Positions 43,424 through 50,678 of a stretch of 64,000 bases of DNA are shown here, one piece after another. The first letter of the stretch is position 1, and each line of letters begins with the position of its first letter. The stretch is from SVQP01 sp045594705 (GTDB lineage: Bacteria; Bacillota; Clostridia; Oscillospirales; CAG-272), in the NCBI GenBank assembly GCA_045594705.1, contig JAZNZB010000081.1, positions 1 through 64,000 on the forward strand. The letters run 5' to 3'. The notes under the pieces are model-generated. The model saw only the letters and a program-made list of their open reading frames with translations, searched no databases and had not been told where the DNA came from. The position numbers and the translations under genes are program-made.

Positions 43424-43741
43424 GTCAGAATTGTGGAAAACTCACGCATTTTTTTCCACAGCGACACATATGTCGTACCAAAAATGCGAAACACCGGATT
43501 TTTGACAACTCAGAAATTGACTTTTCCACATTTTATCCCTTGTCTCCAAACAGGCTTTTGCCAAGAAATTTACGGCAAAATTCTAAAAAAAATTCTTGCA
43601 CTGCAAGGCAAAAATGACTTTTCCACATTTTGCACAGAAACTATTATTAAAACTACTGAATATTATTATCTCTCTATCTCTCTCGCGTGCACGCGAGATG
43701 CAATCAGATCAGCGAGATACACAAAAAAAAGGAGTGCTGTT
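43424..43741. other. oriC: Probable replication origin oriC (DnaA-box cluster between dnaA and dnaN)
   Basis: Four TTTTCCACA boxes occur: 43432-43440 (inverted), 43452-43460, 43522-43530 and 43619-43627. A weaker TTTTGCACA lies at 43628-43636. All are one base from the TTATCCACA consensus, in the same way. Directly after the last boxes comes an AT-rich stretch (about 43637-43675), a candidate unwinding element. Position between dnaA and dnaN is typical for Firmicutes. An open frame that joins this region to dnaN appears to be chance. Confidence 0.8.
43681..43698. repeat. Perfect 18-bp palindrome upstream of dnaN
   Basis: TCTCGCGTGCACGCGAGA is a perfect palindrome after a TCTCTATCTC tract, 43 bp before dnaN. 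It may be a protein-binding site or an RNA hairpin in the dnaN leader. Confidence 0.7.
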
Positions 43742-44878
43742 ATGAAAATCGTATTCAACCGCCAGGAAATCTGCAACGCCGTTGCACCTCTGATGTGCGC
43801 TGTATCCGGCAAATCTACGCTGACTGCCGTGGAGGGCATTCTGTTTGAAGCAAAAGAGGACAATACCTGCGTGCTGACCACGTTTGACCTTGAAAAGGGC
43901 GTTCGTATTGTGATCAATGCCGACGTTGAAGAGCCCGGCTGCTATATCATCAACGCACAGAAGTTTGTGCAGACCATTCGTGTCATGGAAGGTGAGACCG
44001 TAACTCTGACCGTCAACGAAAAGCTGGGCGCAGAGATCGTTTCCGCCAATTCTTCCCATAAAATGAACGCGCTTGCGGGTGCGGATTTTCCCGAGATTCC
44101 CAAGCTGACCTCGCAAAATACCTTTACGCTCAAGCAGAGCGTGCTCAAGGAAATGCTTTCCAAGGTCATGTACGCCATGGGCGTCAACGACCAGCGTCCC
44201 GTACTCAACGGTACACACTTCCGCATTACCGACAACGTGCTCTACTTAGTATCCTGTGACTCCTTCAAGCTGGCAAAGTGCAATGTGACCACCGAGATCG
44301 AATCACAGGGCACGTCCGACTTCTCCTTCATCATTCCCTGCAAAACGGTAAACGAGCTTTACAGAATGCTGGATAACGACGAGGAAGCAACCGTGACCGT
44401 TTACACCAGCCGTAAGAATATCGTGTTTGATCTGGACAGCATGATCTTCTTCTCCCGTCTGATCGACGGCGATTATATTGATTATAACCGCATCATTATC
44501 ACCACGCACCGTATCTCGGTTTGCGTGGACAGATCCGTTCTGATCGGTGCTCTGGAGCGCGCAGCACTTGTTACCGAGGAAAGAATTGCGGGCAGCGTGC
44601 GCTCTCACGTCAAGCTGACCGTGGCCGGTGATTATCTCAAGATCTCGGCAACCTCTACCGCAGGCTCTACTTACGAGGAGCTTTACGTGGAGCACGAGGG
44701 CGACGATCTGGTCATTGCCTTCAATAACCGCTATCTGATCGACTCCTTGCGTGCCTGCACGGCAGACAGAATCAAGCTGAGCATGACCTCTCCCCTGTCC
44801 AGCATCAATATCGAGCCCGTAGAGCAGAGCGAGGACAAGGAGCTGTTTTTGTTGCTGCCTGTTCGTATGAAGGACTAA
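43742..44878 (+). CDS. dnaN: DNA polymerase III beta subunit (sliding clamp)
   Basis: This ring-shaped clamp tethers the polymerase. The 378-residue protein starts MKIVFNRQEICNAVAPL and has three similar domains. The C-terminal strand ends LFLLLPVRMKD; the usual form is YLVLPMR. ATG 43742 follows AAGGAG. The open frame continues upstream through oriC, but those codons have no coding support. It is followed 7 nt later by recF. Confidence 0.97.
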   Translation: MKIVFNRQEICNAVAPLMCAVSGKSTLTAVEGILFEAKEDNTCVLTTFDLEKGVRIVINADVEEPGCYIINAQKFVQTIRVMEGETVTLTVNEKLGAEIVSANSSHKMNALAGADFPEIPKLTSQNTFTLKQSVLKEMLSKVMYAMGVNDQRPVLNGTHFRITDNVLYLVSCDSFKLAKCNVTTEIESQGTSDFSFIIPCKTVNELYRMLDNDEEATVTVYTSRKNIVFDLDSMIFFSRLIDGDYIDYNRIIITTHRISVCVDRSVLIGALERAALVTEERIAGSVRSHVKLTVAGDYLKISATSTAGSTYEELYVEHEGDDLVIAFNNRYLIDSLRACTADRIKLSMTSPLSSINIEPVEQSEDKELFLLLPVRMKD

Positions 44879-44885
44879 GACACTT

Positions 44886-45998
44886 ATGCAATGCAATCGC
44901 ATAGAGGTCACCGATTTCCGTAATATCGAGCATGCAGAGGTAGCATTCGACGGCGGAGTCAACGTGCTTGTGGGCGACAATGCCCAGGGAAAGACCAATT
45001 TGCTTGAAGCCATTTATCTCTGTGCGCTGGGAAAGACCTTTCGCGCAGCGAAGGATACTGAGCTTGTGCGATTCGGCCGTGAGGAATGCAGCATTGTGCA
45101 GCATTTTTCCGACAGTGCAAGAGAGCAGGTCATTGAAATGCAGCTTGGTACCAAGGCGCGCAGGCGTGTGTATCATAACGGTGTCAGCCTTGCGCGTACC
45201 AGTCAACTGCTCGGAAATTTCCGCGTCGTACTCTTTTGCCCCGAGCACCTCTCCTTGGTCAAGGACGGACCTGCCGAGAGACGCAATTTTTTAGACGTGG
45301 CCATCTCGCAGCTGCACCCCGCCTATATCCGCTCACTGCAGAAATACAATCAGCTGCTCAAGCAAAGAAACAGCCTCTTAAAGCTTGCCGAAACAGACCG
45401 CAAGACCTTTGACGATACGGTGGAGCTGTGGAGCGCGCAGCTGGCGCATGAGGCAGCATATATTGCGTCGGTCAGATACGAATACGTCAAAAAGCTCAAC
45501 GTACACGTGGGTGAATTTTTCACCGGAATGTCGGGCGAGCGCGAGTCGGTATGCGTCAGATATATGGGTAAGGCGCACGTGGAAGAGGATATGTATGCGG
45601 ACAAGGAATATTGCGAGCGTGCTTATATGAATCTTTATATGTCGCACCACGACCGAGAAATTGCCGCAGGAAGCACTTTGTGGGGCATTCACAGAGATGA
45701 CCTCGAAATTGAGCTTAACGGCAAATACGCGCGAATTTTTGCCTCTCAGGGGCAACAAAGATCGATCGCTCTTGCCATGAAAATGGCAGAGGGCGAAATT
45801 TCCCGGGAAAATTGCGGACAGGAATATCCCGTATTCTTGTTTGATGACGTGCTTTCCGAGCTGGATGCCGGACGCCGCGCTTACCTGCTTGGTGAGATCC
45901 GTGACCGTCAGGTGATCATGACCTCATGCGAGAGTGATCTTGTGGGCGCAAAGAATACCGTTTACGTGAAGCAAGGTACTTACGAAAGAAGAAATTAA
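44886..45998 (+). CDS. recF: DNA replication and repair protein RecF
   Basis: RecF helps load RecA at gaps. The 370-residue protein is an ABC-type ATPase with Walker A GDNAQGKT (30-37), signature region FASQGQQRSIALAMKMAE and Walker B PVFLFDDVLSELDAGRR. It sits 7 nt after dnaN and 5 nt before remB in the canonical dnaA-dnaN-recF-remB-gyrB order. Confidence 0.98.
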   Translation: MQCNRIEVTDFRNIEHAEVAFDGGVNVLVGDNAQGKTNLLEAIYLCALGKTFRAAKDTELVRFGREECSIVQHFSDSAREQVIEMQLGTKARRRVYHNGVSLARTSQLLGNFRVVLFCPEHLSLVKDGPAERRNFLDVAISQLHPAYIRSLQKYNQLLKQRNSLLKLAETDRKTFDDTVELWSAQLAHEAAYIASVRYEYVKKLNVHVGEFFTGMSGERESVCVRYMGKAHVEEDMYADKEYCERAYMNLYMSHHDREIAAGSTLWGIHRDDLEIELNGKYARIFASQGQQRSIALAMKMAEGEISRENCGQEYPVFLFDDVLSELDAGRRAYLLGEIRDRQVIMTSCESDLVGAKNTVYVKQGTYERRN

Positions 45999-46003
45999 AT
46001 ATT

Positions 46004-46264
46004 ATGTTTTTACACGTTGGAAACAACAAAAATATCCGAAGCCGTGATATCATCGGCATTTTTGATACAGATAACGCCACACTTTCTGCTGTGACAAGAC
46101 AGTATCTGAGCCGTGCGGAGAAGCAAGGACTTGTGGATTCGGCGCGCGAGGAGATCCCGAAATCCTTTGTGCTTTATCGCACCAAGGACGGTTGCAAGAT
46201 CTGTTTTTCTCAGCTTTCGGCAACCGCACTCTCCGGCAGAATGAGCGACCCGTCCAGCTTATAA
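46004..46264 (+). CDS. remB: Extracellular matrix regulator RemB/YaaB (DUF370)
   Basis: The 86-residue protein begins MFLHVGNNKNIRSRDIIGIFD, the YaaB/RemB form of DUF370. In Bacillus, RemB contributes to biofilm matrix gene control together with RemA. It sits in its standard position between recF and gyrB, 5 nt after recF. The C-terminal tail is slightly longer than the minimal family domain. Confidence 0.93.
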   Translation: MFLHVGNNKNIRSRDIIGIFDTDNATLSAVTRQYLSRAEKQGLVDSAREEIPKSFVLYRTKDGCKICFSQLSATALSGRMSDPSSL

Positions 46265-46308
46265 ATTGATCTAAAAATACGCAAAATAATCAGAAAAAGG
46301 ATAAAAAC

Positions 46309-48276
46309 ATGCAAGAAAATCAGAATCTTACCCCGGAAAAAGAAAATGTATATGACGAAAGTCAGATTCAGGTACTTGAAGGCCTTGAGGCAGTCAGAAA
46401 GCGTCCAGGTATGTATATCGGCACCACCTCGATCCGCGGCCTGCACCACCTGGTCTATGAGATCGTGGACAACTCGATCGATGAGGCACTTGCGGGGTAT
46501 TGCGACACCATTCGCGTGACCATCAACCCCGATAACAGCGTGACCGTTGAGGACAACGGCAGAGGTATCCCTGCCGGTATGCACGCAAAGGAAGGCATTC
46601 CTACGCCCGAGGTGGTATATACCATTCTGCACGCGGGCGGAAAATTCGGCGGTGGCGGCTATAAAATTGCGGGCGGCTTGCACGGTGTTGGTGCGTCGGT
46701 CGTAAATGCCTTGTCCGAATGGCTGGAGCTTGACGACTCGGTGGACGGCTTGCATTACACAGAACGCTTTGAGCGCGGCTTTGTGGCTCGTCCCTTCCGC
46801 TGTGAGGGTGAATGCCCCGAGCGTCCTCATGGCGTGAAGGTCACCTTCAAGCCCGACCCCACTATTTTTGAGGAGACTGTATTCGACTATGATATTCTTC
46901 TCAATCGCTTGCGCGAGCAGGCGTTTCTGAACGCGGGCGTGCACCTGGTACTGGTGGATGCACGTGTGGAGGAAGGCGAAGAGATGCGCGTGGCGGATCT
47001 GCAGTTTGAAGGCGGTATTTCTACGTTTGTTGAATACCTGACCGAGTCCAAGCACTGTGATCCCGTGCACAAGGACGTCATTTACATGAAGGCAGAGAAG
47101 GACACGAGCGTGGCCGAGATTGCGCTGCAGTATAACGATTCCTACAGCGACTGCATCATGACCTTTGCAAACAATATGAATACCATTGAGGGCGGTACGC
47201 ACGAGACCGGCTTTAAGTCGGGTCTTACGCGCGTGCTCAACGATTATGCGCGTAAAAACGGCATTCTCAAGGACAGTGACAAGAATCTTTCGGGTGACGA
47301 CGTGAGAGAGGGTCTTTGTGCCATCATTTCGGTCAAGCTGGAAAATGCGCAGTTTGAAAGCCAGACAAAGGCCAAGCTTGGTAACTCCGATATCAGAACT
47401 CTGGTAGAAAATACCGTGGTCAACAAGCTTGGCGAGTATCTGGAGGAAAATCCCTCGGTTGGTAAGATCATCATAGAAAAATCCCTGGCTGCTTCCCGTG
47501 CGCGTGAGGCTGCAAGAAAGGCAAGAGAGACTGCGAGAAGAAAGGGTCTTTTCGAGGGCTCTTCCCTGCCCGGTAAGCTTGCAGACTGTCAGGACAGAAA
47601 TACTGAATTTACCGAGATTTACATGGTAGAGGGAGACAGTGCGGGAGGTTCCGCAAAGCAGGGGCGTAACTCGCGCTTCCAGGCCATCCTTCCCCTGCGC
47701 GGTAAGGTGCTCAACGTAGAAAAAACACGACTTGACAAGGTTTATGCCAACCCCTCGCTGGTGCCTATCATTCAGGCACTTGGCTGCGGTATCGGCGATG
47801 AATTTGATATTACCAAGCTCAGATACGGCAAAATTATTATTATGGCCGACGCGGACGTGGACGGCTCGCATATCCGAATTCTGCTGCTCACATTCTTCTT
47901 CCGCCATATGCCCGAGCTGATCAAGCAAGGACACGTTTATCTGGCACAGCCCCCGCTTTACAAGGTCTATAAGCGCAGCGGCGGTAAGAAGATCGGTGAA
48001 AAATACGCATTCTCGGACGCTGAACGTGACGTTTATATTGCAGAGCTGGGCGGCAACAACGTTGAAGCAGACAGATATAAGGGTCTTGGTGAGATGAACC
48101 CCGAGGAGCTTTGGGAGACTACCATGGACCCCAGCACCCGTACCATTCTGCGCGTGACCATGGAGGATGCCATGATCTGCGACCAGACCTTCTCGCTGCT
48201 GATGGGTGACAAGGTTGAGCCCAGACGAATTTTCATCGAAGAAAACGCAAAGTTTGCTGAAAACCTCGATATTTGA
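46309..48276 (+). CDS. gyrB: DNA gyrase subunit B
   Basis: GyrB is the ATPase subunit of gyrase. The 655-residue protein has the GHKL ATP site (EIVDNSIDEALAG, VEDNGRGIP, GGLHGVGASVVNALS), the transducer, and the TOPRIM domain with EGDSAGGSAKQGR, IIIMADADVDGSHI and the C-terminal YKGLGEMNPEELWETTMDP. The length is normal. Its stop overlaps the pfkB-type gene start by 1 nt (TGATG), so the downstream genes are translationally coupled to gyrB. Confidence 0.99.
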   Translation: MQENQNLTPEKENVYDESQIQVLEGLEAVRKRPGMYIGTTSIRGLHHLVYEIVDNSIDEALAGYCDTIRVTINPDNSVTVEDNGRGIPAGMHAKEGIPTPEVVYTILHAGGKFGGGGYKIAGGLHGVGASVVNALSEWLELDDSVDGLHYTERFERGFVARPFRCEGECPERPHGVKVTFKPDPTIFEETVFDYDILLNRLREQAFLNAGVHLVLVDARVEEGEEMRVADLQFEGGISTFVEYLTESKHCDPVHKDVIYMKAEKDTSVAEIALQYNDSYSDCIMTFANNMNTIEGGTHETGFKSGLTRVLNDYARKNGILKDSDKNLSGDDVREGLCAIISVKLENAQFESQTKAKLGNSDIRTLVENTVVNKLGEYLEENPSVGKIIIEKSLAASRAREAARKARETARRKGLFEGSSLPGKLADCQDRNTEFTEIYMVEGDSAGGSAKQGRNSRFQAILPLRGKVLNVEKTRLDKVYANPSLVPIIQALGCGIGDEFDITKLRYGKIIIMADADVDGSHIRILLLTFFFRHMPELIKQGHVYLAQPPLYKVYKRSGGKKIGEKYAFSDAERDVYIAELGGNNVEADRYKGLGEMNPEELWETTMDPSTRTILRVTMEDAMICDQTFSLLMGDKVEPRRIFIEENAKFAENLDI

Positions 48277-49262
48277 TGCAAGAAAATTTACAACGCATGA
48301 TCCCGGGCAAGCCCATGGGGCGAGTATTGGCGCTTTGCCTGCATCCCGCACTGGACGTCACGGTTCATACCGGCCACGGACGCGAAATTATGCGTTATGA
48401 GCACCTTGGCGGAAAGGCGATCAATCTTGCCCGCATGCTGCACGCTTTGGGTGCAGAGGTCATTTTAATTGCCCCGAATGACCGCGAAGGACGGACAGGC
48501 TCTTTGCTGGGAGAATGCGGCTTTGATTGCGAGCTTGTTGACACCGATCTCTCACTGCGTCAGAATGACAAGTACGTTGACGCAGACGGATCGATGCGCG
48601 AGCAAAACGGCAGCGCGGGAACACTTTCTCCACAGCAATTTCAACAGCTTTTAAACAGAGTTATGCACATTTGTCGTACACGACAAATTTCGCACCTTGC
48701 CCTGTGCGGAAGTTTTCCACAGGGTGTGGAAAAGGCTGTTTATAAGTCTTTGATTCATGCAGCAAATGCGCTGAATATTTCTTGTGTGACAGATGCATCG
48801 GGTGACCCCCTTTCCCTTGCAATACAAGCAAAACCGCTGCTGATCAAACCGAATTTACAGGAATTTTCTTTGTTTACATCGCAAGATATTTCCATGTTGA
48901 AAACTTCCGATCAGCTCGAAAAAGCAATTTTTGAGGCATATTGTGACACAGGTGTGCAAATTCTTTGCTCCATGGACAAAAACGGCTCGATCTATGCGGG
49001 ACCCGAAGGTATTTTTACGGTTAAGAGCCCTGTGGTCGAGCAAGTCTGTTCCTTTGCGGGCGCGGGAGACACCATGCTTGCAAGCTTTATCTATGCAAGG
49101 TTTTTGTGCTGTGCAGATATTGAGGACAGCCTGCGCTTTGCTTCGGCTGCTGCAACCGCAAAGGTGAAATTGCCGGCAAATATACTGCCGAATGATGATC
49201 AGATCTATACCGAATGGATCAAAACAGAGATTAGCCGTTCGGCTAAGAAAGGCGGAGCATGA
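48276..49262 (+). CDS. PfkB-family sugar kinase (1-phosphofructokinase/tagatose-6-phosphate kinase-like)
   Basis: The 328-residue ribokinase-fold kinase has HPALDVTVH near the N terminus, GGKAINLARMLHALGA (substrate loop), and the C-terminal anion-hole motif AGAGDTMLASF with catalytic Asp. The family phosphorylates sugar phosphates such as fructose-1-phosphate. The start is ATG 48276, overlapping the gyrB stop. Its place between gyrB and mreC is unusual and no PTS gene is near. The middle of the gene (48626-48733) carries a cluster of DnaA-box-like sequences. Confidence 0.9.
   Translation: MQENLQRMIPGKPMGRVLALCLHPALDVTVHTGHGREIMRYEHLGGKAINLARMLHALGAEVILIAPNDREGRTGSLLGECGFDCELVDTDLSLRQNDKYVDADGSMREQNGSAGTLSPQQFQQLLNRVMHICRTRQISHLALCGSFPQGVEKAVYKSLIHAANALNISCVTDASGDPLSLAIQAKPLLIKPNLQEFSLFTSQDISMLKTSDQLEKAIFEAYCDTGVQILCSMDKNGSIYAGPEGIFTVKSPVVEQVCSFAGAGDTMLASFIYARFLCCADIEDSLRFASAAATAKVKLPANILPNDDQIYTEWIKTEISRSAKKGGA
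48626..48733. other. DnaA-box-like cluster inside the pfkB-type gene
   Basis: TTCTCCACA (48626-48634), TTATGCACA (48661-48669), TTTTCCACA (48713-48721) and TGTGGAAAA (48725-48733) lie within 108 nt. The last two form an inverted pair and match the oriC box type exactly. Confidence 0.6.
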
Positions 49263-50122
49263 AATATATCAAAAATAAAATATTCCTTGTGTCGCTGACT
49301 CTGGCCTTGTGTCTGGTTATCATCTTTTCGGTATTTTACGTCATGGGAATTCAGAATCTTCCCGCATCCATGGTTCAGGCGGCGATGAAGCCCTTTCAGA
49401 ACATGTTTACGAATCTCTCGCAGGCCTTTGACGGATATGCCATCTATTTTTCCAACGTAAAGCAGCTTTATGAGCAAAATAAGGTTCTGCAGGACAGAGT
49501 TGAACAGCTGGAAAACCAACTCAACGATGCTCAGCTTGCTATTAATGAAAATAACGCCTTACGCGAATATCTCGGTATCAGAGACAGATACGAATCCTTT
49601 CACGCAGTAGGCGCACAGGTCCTTGGCCGCAGCGACGGCACCTACCTGCAGTACATGACACTCAATAAGGGCTCTTCCTCGGGGATTCGCGAGAATATGC
49701 CGGTCATTACGCAAAACGGCCTTGTGGGCTACGTTTGTGACGTCAGTGTCAATTCCTGTCGCGTCAGCACCATTCTCCAATACGATACCGGAGTGGGCGT
49801 CTACGTGGAGCGCACGGGAGACGTCGGTCTTTCCGACTGTCCCTACTCTATGGGAGAGCAAGGACTTTTACGAGTCATTTATCTGCCGGAGGATGCCATG
49901 CTCCAGATCGGTGACCGCATTGTCACAGGTGACGTTGGTGATATTTACCCCTCCGGATTGACCGTAGGTCACGTCATTGAGATCATGCCCGACGTTTATA
50001 ATCGCACGTTGACCGCGACCATCAAGCCCGCTGTGGATTTTGATACGCTGGATCAGGTTTACGTGATCACAGGATTTGCGGAAAAACAAACAGAGAATAC
50101 GACTGAGGCGGTGGAACCATGA
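49259..50122 (+). CDS. mreC: Rod shape-determining protein MreC
   Basis: MreC links MreB to PBP2 outside the membrane. The 287-residue protein has an N-terminal helix (about 7-28), a coiled coil (about 65-97, LYEQNKVLQDRVEQLENQL), and the beta-barrel domain with GSSSGIRENMPVITQNGLVGYV and SGLTVGHV. ATG overlaps the pfkB-type stop by 4 nt and its own stop overlaps mreD by 4 nt. mreB lies 15 kb away. Confidence 0.96.
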   Translation: MKYIKNKIFLVSLTLALCLVIIFSVFYVMGIQNLPASMVQAAMKPFQNMFTNLSQAFDGYAIYFSNVKQLYEQNKVLQDRVEQLENQLNDAQLAINENNALREYLGIRDRYESFHAVGAQVLGRSDGTYLQYMTLNKGSSSGIRENMPVITQNGLVGYVCDVSVNSCRVSTILQYDTGVGVYVERTGDVGLSDCPYSMGEQGLLRVIYLPEDAMLQIGDRIVTGDVGDIYPSGLTVGHVIEIMPDVYNRTLTATIKPAVDFDTLDQVYVITGFAEKQTENTTEAVEP

Positions 50123-50664
50123 AGCAAAGATTTGCTCTACACGCCATAAGCATTCTTTGCTGCACTGTCTGCTGTCTTTTTGCCTGTGCCGCACAAACCT
50201 CATTCTTGCCGCATTTCATTGACGATACTTATTTTGTGTGCGATCTGCTCCTGGCCCTCACGCTTACCGTGGGCATATTGGCAGGACAGGCATATGGTGC
50301 ATTTTTCGGCATTTTCGCAGGTATTTTAGCGGACAGCACGGGTGGATTCGGCATCAGTCTCCTGCCCCTGTTCTATATGCTTTGCGGCTATTTTGTGGCA
50401 GTGTGTGCCGAGCTGATCCCCACCAAAAAATTTCCCGTATATCTTGCTTTTGGCGCGATTTCTGCCATAGGTCGTGCTCTTGTATCCATGATATACGTCA
50501 TGCTTTCAAGCGGCTCCTTACCGATTTTGGACGTAGCACGCTACGTCTGCCTGCCTATCATATCAGGCACAATGATCGCATTGCCGATCATTTATCCGAT
50601 TGGGTTGCTTATCACAATTCCGCTAAGAAAAATCAAACAACATTCGATAGATAAAATAATGTAA
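50119..50664 (+). CDS. mreD: Rod shape-determining protein MreD
   Basis: The 181-residue protein has five to six membrane helices and the MreD-like pattern of GILAGQAYGAFFGIFAGILAD. It partners MreC in the elongasome. The family is poorly conserved, so position directly after mreC (4-nt overlap) is a main support. It is followed 14 nt later by gyrA. Confidence 0.88.
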   Translation: MKQRFALHAISILCCTVCCLFACAAQTSFLPHFIDDTYFVCDLLLALTLTVGILAGQAYGAFFGIFAGILADSTGGFGISLLPLFYMLCGYFVAVCAELIPTKKFPVYLAFGAISAIGRALVSMIYVMLSSGSLPILDVARYVCLPIISGTMIALPIIYPIGLLITIPLRKIKQHSIDKIM

Positions 50665-50678
50665 GAAGGTACAAAAAA

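Noticed and set aside
43433..43741. In-frame extension of dnaN through the intergenic region
   Set aside because: DnaN normally begins MKIVF-type at 43742, where a ribosome binding site is present. The extension is filled with DnaA boxes.
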